From assembly GCA_017428105.1 (NCBI GenBank), contig JAFRRM010000020.1, positions 1 to 52,673 of the forward strand: a stretch of 52,673 bases of DNA. Direction: 5' to 3'. Shown piece after piece: positions 39,705-47,859 of the stretch (within the stretch, counting starts at the first letter, position 1; each line of letters starts with the position of its first letter). Source of the DNA: Lachnospiraceae bacterium. GTDB taxonomy: Bacteria; Bacillota; Clostridia; Lachnospirales; Lachnospiraceae. The position numbers and the translations under genes are program-made. The notes beneath the pieces were generated by a model. That model was not told the origin of the DNA. It did no database searches and worked only from the letters and a program-made list of their open reading frames with translations.

Positions 39705-40526
39705 TCAGTAGATCAATCCGTTTACCATATAGATCCGCACCGCGTCCTGCCCGGCGTGATAATAGACGCGCAGGAACAGGTAATGGCGGGCCGCGGTGTT
39801 GGTCAGAAGGATGCGGTCGCGGGCGAGCGCCATGTCCCGGCCGGGATACAGGTAGCAGCGGGCGGAAAAATCGCCCAGCGGATGGAGCAGCCCCAGTTTG
39901 TCTCCGGGCCAGATGAAGCTCTGCCCCTTCAGTTTCTCTTTCAATTCGTCCGCGGAAAGGAGTCCGGCGGCGAATTCCTCCGCCAGTCCGTCCAGTTCTT
40001 TTTTCATGTCCGGACTGATGCTGCGGAACGGGTCTTCCGCATTCGTATTATTGGTCAGATCGCCCGCAAAAAGCGCATACAGACAGTCCGTCAGCTCCGG
40101 ATCCAGCAGAAAACCTTCGGCCTGCGGGTCTTCGGGCGGACCGCCCCGGCCGGCGTTGCGCTCCGGAAAATGCGGAGACAGCGTGATCTCGGAGGGAATG
40201 CTCTCTCCGGTCCCCGCCGGCGCCGCAACAGGCCAGGAAGAAGGCTGTTTTTGTGTTCCCTCCTGCCGTCCTGTTCCCTGCTGCGTGCCTGCGGCCTGTG
40301 CGCTTTCCGACGCATGGTCCGTATCGCGGAAAGCGCTTTCCGTACCGCGGCCATCGGTCCGCGAGATCGTTGCCGACGGATCGTTCTGACCGTCTCCGCC
40401 GTCCGGTTTCCGCGGCAGCAGCAGGGTCAGGCAGACGGCCAGGATCCCGGCGGCCACCATGACGAGGCTGACGATCAGGGCAGATCTGCCGTTCTTTTCC
40501 TCCCGGCCTGAATTCTTATCTGACAT
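39705..40526 (-). CDS. Nested alternative start: membrane-anchored protein inside the comEC frame
   Basis: The last 273 codons of the comEC frame can be translated alone from ATG 40526, which has AAGGGAGG 7 bases upstream, much better than chance within a coding region. The product would be MSDKNSGREEKNGRSALIVS..., with one transmembrane helix (about 16-38), a Gln/Thr/Ser-rich linker, then a soluble domain (about 135-273) with DCLYALFAGDLTNNTNAEDPFRSISPDMKKE and a Tyr-rich C-terminus (HYLFLRVYYHAG). No family is recognised. It may be a separate gene whose upstream comEC stop was lost. Confidence 0.6.
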   Translation of the reverse strand: MSDKNSGREEKNGRSALIVSLVMVAAGILAVCLTLLLPRKPDGGDGQNDPSATISRTDGRGTESAFRDTDHASESAQAAGTQQGTGRQEGTQKQPSSWPVAAPAGTGESIPSEITLSPHFPERNAGRGGPPEDPQAEGFLLDPELTDCLYALFAGDLTNNTNAEDPFRSISPDMKKELDGLAEEFAAGLLSADELKEKLKGQSFIWPGDKLGLLHPLGDFSARCYLYPGRDMALARDRILLTNTAARHYLFLRVYYHAGQDAVRIYMVNGLIY

Positions 40527-42896
40527 TTCGTATTCCTCCCTTGCATGAAATGTACTGACTGTGATCGTTCCGTCCCCGGCCGCCGACAGCGTGACCGCGC
40601 CGGCCTCGTCCGTGCGCAGCACCTGACAGCCCGCGTCCGCCAGCCGCGCCAGCATCTCCGGGGCCGGGTGTCCGAAACGGTTGTTCCGCCCGCAGGAGAT
40701 CAGGGCGAACCGGGGCCGCAGCTGCTTCAGAAAGGCGGCGGACGTGCTGTAGCGCGAGCCGTGATGGCCGGCCTTCAGGACCGTCACGGGCCGCAGGGCG
40801 TCCCCGTAGGCGCCAAGCAGCATCGACTCTCCGATCCCGCCCAGGTCGCCCGGGAACAGCACGGAGAAGTCCGCCCGTTCCAGGCGGAGGACCATTGAGC
40901 TTTCGTTGTCGTCCGCCTGCGTGGTGCGGCCGGGGTACAGGACCGAAAAGACGGCGTCCCCGTCCCGCCAGACGTCGCCCGCGCGGACCGGACATACCGG
41001 GATCCGCGCTTCTTTAGCCGCCTGCAGCAGGGCTTTCGCGTTATCGGAAGAAAGAAAGACCTCCGGCAGGATCAGGCTTTTGATCTTCAGCTCCGGCGCG
41101 CGGACCAGGGCGGTCAGGCCGTTTATGTGATCGCTGTCCGGATGCGACACGATGACCGCTTCCAGCCGGCGGACGCCGTGATATTTCAGGAACGGCAGGA
41201 TCACGCGGTCTCCCACCGTATCCGTGCCGCCGCCCCCGTCGATCAGATAAGTGCGGCCGCTCTCCAGCATGACGGCGTGGCAGTCGCCCTGGCCCACGTA
41301 CAGGCCGGTGACTCGCAGCGGTTCCGGAAGGCGGACCAGAAAAACGCAGCCGGCCGCCAGCAGCCACAGCCAGAGGAGCAGGGCCGTGCTCCGGGCGTCC
41401 CGGAATGCCCGGCGGAAGCGGGATTCGCCGGCCCTCCGGATCTGCAGGGCAAGGCTTTCCACCTCCCGGCGGCGGATCCGGAAGATCCATACCGTTCCGG
41501 TCAGGGCCAGTCCCAGATAAACCAAAACCTGCCAGAGCGCCGGCCGGCCTGTCACGAAACTGTGCAGAGGCAGGGAGGCGATCCACGTGCACAGCCGCCG
41601 GATCAGTCCCAGCAGCAGGCGCACACCGCCCGAAAGCGCCCGGCCGGCCGGCAAAAAGACAGGGGCCAGCAGCGCGCTCAGAAAGCCGAAGGCGAGAACC
41701 GGCCCCGCCAGCGGGACCGCCAGCAGATTGGCAGCCGGGGCGTAGGGATGGAAGGTGTAATAATGCCGCAGCGTCAGGGGGAGCATCCCCATCTGCAGCA
41801 GGACGGGGACCAGCAGCGCGCGGGCCGGGCCGGTCTCCGTCAGCAGGCGGCGGGACAGCACGGGCAGCAGGCAGCCCAGCAGGAAGACGCAGCCGAAAGA
41901 CAGCTGAAAGGACGCCTGGAAAAGGGCTGTCGGCGCGGGGATCAGGGCGGCGAGCACCGCGGCGCCCCAGGCGGAAGGCAGGTCGAAGGAAAGGCCGAGC
42001 GCCATGGCCGACTGATACAGCACCGCCATAAGCCCGGCTCTCTGCACCGGCACGCGGGTCCCGCAGAGGAGCATGTAAAAAATGACGCCGCCCGCGGCGA
42101 TGACGGCGCGCAGCAGCCCGAAGCCCCGGCGGGACCAGAAGCCCCGGCCCCGGCTGAAGGGGAAGAAGGAAAGAAAGAATCCCGACAGCCGGCCCAGGAC
42201 CAGAGCCCAGAAACTCACGTGCAGCCCGCTGACGGAAAGCAGGTGCGACAGGCCCGCCTGTTCGTATAAGCGCTCCGTTTCGTCATCCACGCCGCCCCGG
42301 TCGCCGAGCAGCATGGCCCCCAGTAGAGCTGCTTCCCCGGCGGGATAGAGCAGGCCCAGTCCGCGGCGCAGATACGATCTCAGCCGGAAAGCCGCTTCCG
42401 CCAGCGAGGCGCGGCGGGGCGTGACGATCCGCAGGGCACCCCCGTCCATGCAGCAGGCGGTGCCGCGGGAGCGGTAGTACGCCCGGGCATCGAACTCCCC
42501 GGGATCGTCAGCCTCCGGAAACAGTTTCAGCGTCCCCCGGACCTCCAGGACCGGACCGGGGGCCAGGTCCGCGAGAGGCGGGAAATAGACGAGGACTTCG
42601 CCGGCGGGAAGGGGACCGGGATCCTCGTCCGGCGTAAAGACTGCTCCGGTCATCGTCAGCGCATAATTGCCCCCGGCCGTCAGGCCGATCTCCGACAGCG
42701 TGCCCCGCAGGCTTCCTTCGGCCTGTCCGTTCCGTCCCGCCGCCTCCGCCGCCTCCAAAAACGCTTCGGCTGCCGTTGTTTTCCACAATGGAACGTCCAC
42801 CAGCCGCAGCACGGCCAGAACGGCCATCCACAGCAGCGCGAGCCGGAAGACGGGGCGGCAGATCCTAAAGCGTGACATGATCTTTGATCTTTTCAA
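39705..42896 (-). CDS. comEC: ComEC/Rec2 DNA-uptake channel fused to an unknown membrane-anchored domain
   Basis: A 1063-residue ORF. Residues about 1-785 are a complete ComEC: DUF4131-like start, competence-domain helices (LLSVSGLHVSFWALVLG, LYQSAMALGLSFDLPSAWGA) and a C-terminal metallo-beta-lactamase domain (IDGGGGTDTVGDRVILPFLKYHG, VSHPDSDHINGL, FPGDLGG, LKAGHHGSRYSTS). It continues without a stop into a domain beginning at M791 that has its own GGGAGG, one membrane helix and an unknown soluble part. The TTG at 42896 has AAGGAAGG 5 bases upstream and overlaps comEA by 32 bases. ComEC passes single-stranded DNA across the membrane. Confidence 0.88.
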   Translation of the reverse strand: MKRSKIMSRFRICRPVFRLALLWMAVLAVLRLVDVPLWKTTAAEAFLEAAEAAGRNGQAEGSLRGTLSEIGLTAGGNYALTMTGAVFTPDEDPGPLPAGEVLVYFPPLADLAPGPVLEVRGTLKLFPEADDPGEFDARAYYRSRGTACCMDGGALRIVTPRRASLAEAAFRLRSYLRRGLGLLYPAGEAALLGAMLLGDRGGVDDETERLYEQAGLSHLLSVSGLHVSFWALVLGRLSGFFLSFFPFSRGRGFWSRRGFGLLRAVIAAGGVIFYMLLCGTRVPVQRAGLMAVLYQSAMALGLSFDLPSAWGAAVLAALIPAPTALFQASFQLSFGCVFLLGCLLPVLSRRLLTETGPARALLVPVLLQMGMLPLTLRHYYTFHPYAPAANLLAVPLAGPVLAFGFLSALLAPVFLPAGRALSGGVRLLLGLIRRLCTWIASLPLHSFVTGRPALWQVLVYLGLALTGTVWIFRIRRREVESLALQIRRAGESRFRRAFRDARSTALLLWLWLLAAGCVFLVRLPEPLRVTGLYVGQGDCHAVMLESGRTYLIDGGGGTDTVGDRVILPFLKYHGVRRLEAVIVSHPDSDHINGLTALVRAPELKIKSLILPEVFLSSDNAKALLQAAKEARIPVCPVRAGDVWRDGDAVFSVLYPGRTTQADDNESSMVLRLERADFSVLFPGDLGGIGESMLLGAYGDALRPVTVLKAGHHGSRYSTSAAFLKQLRPRFALISCGRNNRFGHPAPEMLARLADAGCQVLRTDEAGAVTLSAAGDGTITVSTFHAREEYEMSDKNSGREEKNGRSALIVSLVMVAAGILAVCLTLLLPRKPDGGDGQNDPSATISRTDGRGTESAFRDTDHASESAQAAGTQQGTGRQEGTQKQPSSWPVAAPAGTGESIPSEITLSPHFPERNAGRGGPPEDPQAEGFLLDPELTDCLYALFAGDLTNNTNAEDPFRSISPDMKKELDGLAEEFAAGLLSADELKEKLKGQSFIWPGDKLGLLHPLGDFSARCYLYPGRDMALARDRILLTNTAARHYLFLRVYYHAGQDAVRIYMVNGLIY

Positions 42897-43437
42897 AAGT
42901 GCCTTCCTTGATCCCGGGGACCCTCATCAGGTCCTCGAGGGTCCGGAACGGCCCGTTTTCCGCGCGGTACCGCAGGATGGCGGCGGCCTTCGCCGGCCCG
43001 ATGCCGGGCAGTTTTTCCAGCTCCGCCTGATCCGCGGTGTTGATGTTGACCAGCAGCGGTTCCGTGGCAAAGATCCACTCCGGCCCGCCGGCCCCCTCTG
43101 TTTCCGGCACGGCTGTTTCCGCGGGGCCCGCCCGATCCGCCGTTTCCGCGGCGGCCTTCCCCGTTTCCGCGACGGCCGTCACCGTTTCCGCTCCCGCCGG
43201 AACCGTTTCCTCTCTTTCCACGGATCCTGTCACTTCTCCGCCGGCGGCGATCGTTCCGGCCGGGATCACCGGCAGCGTGCTCTCCGCCGTCCCTTTTCCG
43301 CCTGCCTTCCGCACGGCGGACGGGTATTCGTGCACGATCCCCGGTCCTTCCCCGCCGTCGCTTTTCTGCCAGTAAAAGATCCCGCCCGCCAGCATCAGAC
43401 AGGCCAGGATCAGCATCGCCCATTTTGATCTCGGCAC
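42865..43437 (-). CDS. comEA: ComEA-like competence DNA receptor
   Basis: A 190-residue protein. The GTG at 43437 with AAGGAG about 9 bases upstream is preferred over a long, ragged N-terminal extension. One transmembrane helix (about 7-24, WAMLILACLMLAGGIFYW) is followed by an Ala/Glu/Thr-rich periplasmic stretch and a C-terminal helix-hairpin-helix DNA-binding domain (INTADQAELEKLPGIGPAKAAAILRYRAE, FRTLEDLMRVPGIKEGTFEKI). ComEA binds incoming DNA outside the membrane and hands it to ComEC, encoded in the overlapping next gene. Both HhH motifs look intact. Confidence 0.93.
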   Translation of the reverse strand: MPRSKWAMLILACLMLAGGIFYWQKSDGGEGPGIVHEYPSAVRKAGGKGTAESTLPVIPAGTIAAGGEVTGSVEREETVPAGAETVTAVAETGKAAAETADRAGPAETAVPETEGAGGPEWIFATEPLLVNINTADQAELEKLPGIGPAKAAAILRYRAENGPFRTLEDLMRVPGIKEGTFEKIKDHVTL

Positions 43438-43637
43438 GGCCGCTTCTCCTTCCGTCACGTTTCTTCCTGTGCAAAAATCGTAGCACGGGCCGCCGCGCAT
43501 CACCAGTGAACTCCGTGTCCGGCGTGTGTCGTTTTGCCCCGCAGAAAACAGAAAGATCACGAAATCTTCACATTTTCCGTCTGTGTTTCTCTTTCCCGCG
43601 TTCCCTTCATTTTCTGCCTCCCCGGCGTCCGGGGGGA

Positions 43638-43666
43638 TTGTTTTTATTCTTCCGCTGTTCTATAAT
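43638..43666 (+). promoter_or_regulatory. Promoter of the MATE gene
   Basis: TTGTTT (43638-43643), 17-bp spacer, TATAAT (43661-43666). The 312-bp divergent gap to comEA holds this promoter; I see no other named element in it. Confidence 0.7.
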
Positions 43667-43749
43667 GCTGGCGGAGCGCGGTTTCCGGCAGAGACATCCC
43701 GCCGGCCGCGGTGTTCCTTTATTTCGACTCTTTTGCAGGACGCGGATCC

Positions 43750-45093
43750 ATGAAACTTCATTCCCAGAACAAAGAAGCGCTGCTTACAGGCCGGCCCCTG
43801 CCGACCCTGCTTCTTTTTGCCCTTCCGATCATCCTGGGCAACATTTTCCAGCAGCTTTACAACATCGTGGACGCGATGGTGGTGGGCAAATATCTGGGCG
43901 ATCTGCCGCTGGCGGGCATCAGCATCGCCTCCCCCATCATGGACATCCTGTACGCCCTGCTGCTGGGCGCCAGCATCGGGATCGGCGTACTGGTCGGACA
44001 GCTCTGCGGCGCCGAGGACTGGGAGCGGCTGAAAAAGGTCCATGCCACGGCTCTGGCCGGGGGCGGCCTCGTCACGCTGGCGCTCTCCGCGGCGGGCCTG
44101 CTGGCCGCGCGTTCCATCCTTGTTGCACAGGGCAACGATCCGGCGGTCGTCGCCCACGCCATGTCCTACCTGGTCATCATCCTGAGCTGCCTGCTCTTCA
44201 ACTATCTGTACAACTACTTCGCCGCCGTGCTGCGCGCCTGGGGCAATTCCCAGACGCCGTTCGTCGTGCTGCTGGTCTCCTCGATCCTGCACGCGCTGCT
44301 GGATCTGCTGCTGTGCGGCGTCCTGGATCTGGGGATCCGCGGCGTGGCGTGCTCCACGGTCTTCTGCCAGGTCGTTTCGACCCTGTGGCTGGGGCTTTAT
44401 ACCGCAAAGCACTGCGAACCGCTGCGCCTGAAGCGGGGCGAACTGCGGATCGACCGGCGGGAAGCCGGCGCCATCCTGGGGTTTGCCTGGGCGGCCGCGC
44501 TGCAGCAGGCCGTGGTCATGGTGGGCCGTTTCCTGATCCAGGGCATGCTGACGCCGCTGGGCACCCATTCCGTGACCGGCTACAACATGAGCATGCGTGT
44601 GGAGCAGTTCCTCTTCTGCTTCTCGCAGGGCATCAGCGCCGCCATGGTGGTGGGCATCTCCCTGAGCAAGGGCAGAAAAGACGACGCCCGGGTGCGCGCG
44701 TTTTATTACTCCGCGCTCCGGACCGAGTTCGTCCTGTGGATCGTGCTGGGCGCCGTTCTGTATCTGCTGGCGCCTCGCTTCATCGGTTTGTTCTCTTCGC
44801 ATGAGGAAGTGATCGCCGCCGGGACCGCCTATGCGCGGACGATGGCCCTGCCCTATCTGTTCGCCTTCCTGGGTGAGGCCATCCAGGGCTTCTTCCGCGG
44901 GATCGGGCGCCTGCGCCTGACCATGATCGCGTCCCTGTCCCAGATCGTCCTGCGCGTGATCCTTTCCTCCCTGCTGATCCCGCTGTGGGGCATCCCCGGC
45001 ATCTGCGCCGCCGTGACCACCGGCTGGGTCCTGCTGGTGCTGATCGAAGGCAGCTACAGCCTGAAGGTGGCGAAGCGGGCAGCCGGAAATTGA
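43750..45093 (+). CDS. MATE-family multidrug/metabolite exporter
   Basis: A 447-residue, twelve-helix exporter that uses an ion gradient to expel drugs or cations. MATE features: LLLFALPIILGNIFQQLYNIVDAMVVGKYLGDLPLAGIS, LLLGASIGIGVLVGQLCGAEDWERL, and the second half LRLTMIASLSQIVLRVILSSLLIPLWGIPGICAAV. The start at 43750 fits the family N-terminus (MKLHSQNKEALLTGRPLPTL); the ribosome site is weak. It is monocistronic. Substrate unknown. Confidence 0.93.
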   Translation: MKLHSQNKEALLTGRPLPTLLLFALPIILGNIFQQLYNIVDAMVVGKYLGDLPLAGISIASPIMDILYALLLGASIGIGVLVGQLCGAEDWERLKKVHATALAGGGLVTLALSAAGLLAARSILVAQGNDPAVVAHAMSYLVIILSCLLFNYLYNYFAAVLRAWGNSQTPFVVLLVSSILHALLDLLLCGVLDLGIRGVACSTVFCQVVSTLWLGLYTAKHCEPLRLKRGELRIDRREAGAILGFAWAAALQQAVVMVGRFLIQGMLTPLGTHSVTGYNMSMRVEQFLFCFSQGISAAMVVGISLSKGRKDDARVRAFYYSALRTEFVLWIVLGAVLYLLAPRFIGLFSSHEEVIAAGTAYARTMALPYLFAFLGEAIQGFFRGIGRLRLTMIASLSQIVLRVILSSLLIPLWGIPGICAAVTTGWVLLVLIEGSYSLKVAKRAAGN

Positions 45094-45149
45094 ATCCGGA
45101 CCGTTGTGTCAGCGATCCGATGGAACGGACCGGAAAGCGAAGGACTGAT

Positions 45150-45224
45150 GAAGGAACCGGCCCCTGTCAAAAGATGACAAAGGAACCGTCCCCCTGTCAG
45201 AAAGGAACCGTCCCCCCTGTCACA
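45150..45224 (+). repeat. Triple tandem GGGACGGTTC-family repeat
   Basis: Three units of AAGGAACCGKCCCC followed by TGTCA (starting near 45151, 45180 and 45201), the second preceded by AAAAGATGACA as at 10613-10626. The best tandem example of the family in the window. Confidence 0.8.
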
Positions 45225-45225
45225 T

Positions 45226-45256
45226 AAAAAACGGACTGCCTGAGCAGTCCGTTTTT
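45226..45256. terminator. Bidirectional terminator after MATE
   Basis: AAAAACGGACTGC pairs with GCAGTCCGTTTTT around CTGA. It serves the MATE gene and the convergent membrane-protein gene. Confidence 0.95.
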
Positions 45257-45279
45257 GTTCCCGGTTTTCCCGGTTCCCG

Positions 45280-46248
45280 TCAGATCTCGGCGTGTGCCGT
45301 CCGGAACTTTTTGGATTTGCCGTCCAGGAGGCGGAAGGATTCTTCGTCCGGGATGTCGTTCATGCCGGAGTTGATGTAGTTGCGGAGAACGCCGACAAGG
45401 ACGAAGGGACGGATAAACACCGAGTGCAGGATCGCCCAGAAGGCGGCGCCGACGAGCGCGGCGGCGGCGATCATGGCGGTGGAGGGGTTCGTCAGGAAAG
45501 CGGGGATGTCCGGGTTTTTCGCGGCCATTTCCACGAATTCCTGGCTGATGCGCACGAACGTCTGCGGGAACTGCGCGAAGATCAGGTACGCGCCGGCGCC
45601 GAATACGCCGCCGATCACCAGCAGGCTCGCCAGCCCGATCCCGAACACGCGGCCCATGTTTTTGGCAAACGTCTTGCCGTGTCTGAAAAACAGCACCGCG
45701 CCTTCGCAGGTCGCGCGCATGCTCTTAACGTCCTTGCGGTAGAACACCCAGCCCAGGCAGCAGTCGCACAGATAACGGACGATGGTCGAGATGACCGCGG
45801 AGACGGCGCTGCCCACCGCGCTGCCGGTGTCGCCGCCGATGGCCTCGCCGGCCTTGGTGATCAGCCGGCCCAGCTGATCGAAGATCCCGCTGATCACTTT
45901 GGTCGCCGCAAAGAACGCCGCCACCGTCACGAAGCGCTCCTTCACGACCCTGCGGCCTTCGCCCAGCACGTCGTTCGGCAGTTCGCCTTCCGTGATGCCG
46001 CGGGTCATCATGGCGATCTGCCCGGCTTTATAGCGGTAAGACAGGAACCGCATCACGATGACGAGCACGATGAGTCCCGCGACCGCACCGATCAGCAGCC
46101 CGATGAGTCCGTTGTCGCTCAGTTTATCCGCCAGCAGGAATCCGGCCCCGCAGATCGCGGCGAACACCGCGATCGACAGGAGATCCCACAGCAGGCGGCG
46201 CAGCGAGAAGACCAGCGTCTTTCTGTAAATCGTCTTATTGTCCAACAT
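45280..46248 (-). CDS. Uncharacterised multi-pass membrane protein
   Basis: A 322-residue membrane protein; the start at 46248 has GGGAAAGGG upstream. About six hydrophobic segments: two near 15-58 (LLWDLLSIAVFAAICGAGFLLAD, GLIGLLIGAVAGLIVLVIVMRFL), one near 150-185 around ISTIVRYLCDCCLGWVFYR, and later ones (VFGIGLASLLVIGGVFGAGAYLIF, MIAAAALVGAAFWAILHSVFIRPFVLVGVL). A Cys pair (CDCC) is notable. No family is recognised. It is a single-gene unit with its own promoter, next to a VWA-protein gene. Confidence 0.75.
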   Translation of the reverse strand: MLDNKTIYRKTLVFSLRRLLWDLLSIAVFAAICGAGFLLADKLSDNGLIGLLIGAVAGLIVLVIVMRFLSYRYKAGQIAMMTRGITEGELPNDVLGEGRRVVKERFVTVAAFFAATKVISGIFDQLGRLITKAGEAIGGDTGSAVGSAVSAVISTIVRYLCDCCLGWVFYRKDVKSMRATCEGAVLFFRHGKTFAKNMGRVFGIGLASLLVIGGVFGAGAYLIFAQFPQTFVRISQEFVEMAAKNPDIPAFLTNPSTAMIAAAALVGAAFWAILHSVFIRPFVLVGVLRNYINSGMNDIPDEESFRLLDGKSKKFRTAHAEI

Positions 46249-46299
46249 AAAAACCCTTTCCCGGGCAGCGGAGGCCCGTGTCAAAAAAACTTATGGTTT

Positions 46300-46329
46300 A
46301 TACTATAAATTTTTCCCGCTCACAGTCAA
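46300..46329 (-). promoter_or_regulatory. Promoter of the uncharacterised membrane protein
   Basis: Minus strand TTGACT (46329-46324), 18-bp spacer, TAGTAT (46305-46300). Confidence 0.7.
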
Positions 46330-46350
46330 GTCCTCCGCCGCCCGCGGGCC

Positions 46351-47025
46351 TTATTTTCTCACTTTATGCCGTGCCGCATAATCCTCCCGGATAGGCTTCA
46401 TGCACTCTTCCATCCTGAGGGACGCCTCCTTTGCGCTCCGGGCCTTCCGCACCACGGACACGGTCTGCGAGATCACCTCGTAATTCAGCGCCGTCCCGCG
46501 TCCGTCGCACTCGTAATCCACGGCCCGGTCCGCCCCGATGCCGAAGCGCCGCGCCTCCGCCGCCGCATCAATATTCGCCCCGAGAAACAGGAATTCCCAG
46601 CCGTACTTCTCCTTCTCGTGCTCCACCATCGCCTTCACCTTCTGGTAGCTGTACTGCCGGCTCGCGTTCTCCAGCCCGTCCGTGGTGATGATGAACAGCG
46701 TCTTCTCCGGCCGGTCCTCCTCCCGGGCATACTTGTGCACCTGCGCGATGTGGTGCACCGCCCCTCCGACCGCGTCCAGCAGCGCCGTGCAGCCGCGCAC
46801 GTAATACTGGCGGTCCGTCATCGGTTCGACCCTGCCCACGGGCACGCGGTCGTACAGCACCTCGGTCTTATCATCGAACAGCACCGCGGAGATCAGGGCC
46901 TCGCCCTCTTCCTTCCGCTGCTTCTCGATCAGGGAATTGAACCCGCCGATCGTATCCGCCTCCAGTCCTCCCATGGAACCGCTTCTGTCTAAAATGAAAA
47001 CCACTTCCGTCAATCCCTTGCGCAT
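46351..47025 (-). CDS. Von Willebrand factor A domain protein
   Basis: A 224-residue protein that is essentially one VWA domain. The MIDAS motif is DRSGSMG (about 12-18), with the later T and D positions in CTALLDAVG and ITTDGLENAS. The start at 47025 has AAAGGAGG upstream; the longer frame lacks such a site. No signal peptide or membrane segment, so it is cytosolic. Similar stand-alone VWA proteins are common in Clostridia and their partners are mostly unknown; no MoxR ATPase gene is next to it. Confidence 0.88.
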   Translation of the reverse strand: MRKGLTEVVFILDRSGSMGGLEADTIGGFNSLIEKQRKEEGEALISAVLFDDKTEVLYDRVPVGRVEPMTDRQYYVRGCTALLDAVGGAVHHIAQVHKYAREEDRPEKTLFIITTDGLENASRQYSYQKVKAMVEHEKEKYGWEFLFLGANIDAAAEARRFGIGADRAVDYECDGRGTALNYEVISQTVSVVRKARSAKEASLRMEECMKPIREDYAARHKVRK

Positions 47026-47162
47026 CGTTCGTACCTCCTTTTTATCGTTCCCCTGCCAGGTTTTTTCTTTTTCGGCCTCATTATACGGCAGCGGAAAACA
47101 AAACAGGTCGCCGCGCGGGCGACCCTGAAAACAGGCTGGAAAAATTAAATGCGGACGGGTTT

Positions 47163-47684
47163 TTACGGCCGGATGAACTTGAAGAACAGCGATGCGGCCC
47201 AGGCGGGGCTCTCCCGCTCGTCTTGGTTGATCCACTTGCGGACCATCTCGTACGCGCCGTGCAGCACGAAGCAGTAATAATAATCGGATTCGGCTTCCGG
47301 CATGCCCGTCGTCAGGTTGCCGAGCAGGCGGCGGACCGGCTCCAGGGAAAACAGTTTTTCGGGCAGTTCGGGATCCACGTTCGAGTTTAAGAGCAGGCGG
47401 ACGAAGTCGATGTTGTTTTCCAGATAGATCATGATCTGCTCAATGACGTTTTCGCTGTACGCGTCCGGCAGCCGCAGCGTCGTCTCGATGTTCTGCAGAA
47501 GGTCCTGTTCCATCTCGGCCAGCAGGTCGTACTGGCTTCCGTAATGCTTGTAAAACGTGGAGCGGTTGATCCCGGCGTTCTGGCAGAGCTCCCGGATGGA
47601 GACCTGATAGATGCTCCGGGTCTGCAGCAGTTCCGTCAGGCTGTTTTTCAGAAGTTTTTTCGTGAGCGCGATCCTCTGATTCAT
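47163..47684 (-). CDS. TetR-family transcriptional regulator
   Basis: A 173-residue regulator; the start at 47684 has GGAGG 7 bases upstream. The N-terminal HTH is typical (LTKKLLKNSLTELLQTRSIYQVSIRELCQNAGINRSTFYKHYGSQYDLLAEM), and the C-terminal ligand domain (about 60-170) is helical with a TetR_C-like LVRLLLNSNVDPELPEKLF stretch. It is divergent from the MMPL transporter gene with overlapping promoters, so it most likely represses both itself and the transporter until a ligand binds. Confidence 0.94.
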   Translation of the reverse strand: MNQRIALTKKLLKNSLTELLQTRSIYQVSIRELCQNAGINRSTFYKHYGSQYDLLAEMEQDLLQNIETTLRLPDAYSENVIEQIMIYLENNIDFVRLLLNSNVDPELPEKLFSLEPVRRLLGNLTTGMPEAESDYYYCFVLHGAYEMVRKWINQDERESPAWAASLFFKFIRP

Positions 47685-47752
47685 CGTGAGACCTCCGTTC
47701 GGCGGATCCATGATATAAAAAATCAACACTTTCGTTTCCTGTGATGACCTGA

Positions 47753-47826
47753 CAACATTTGCAAAGCATTTGTTGGTTGTGAAATCGACACGTGTTTATT
47801 ATATTATAAGTGATCTATCGTGTCAA
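47753..47826. promoter_or_regulatory. Overlapping divergent promoters and candidate TetR operator
   Basis: Leftward (tetR): TTGACA (47826-47821), 17 bp, TATAAT (47803-47798). Rightward (MMPL): TTGTGA (47777-47782), 17 bp, TATATT (47800-47805). The -10 boxes overlap. GACACG (47787-47792) and CGTGTC (47819-47824) form an inverted pair spanning both; ACACGTGT (47788-47795) is itself palindromic; CAACA...TGTTG (47753-47775) is a second imperfect dyad. Confidence 0.7.
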
Positions 47827-47859
47827 CGCCCGTGATCCCGCCCGCGAAAGGAGTAAAGC

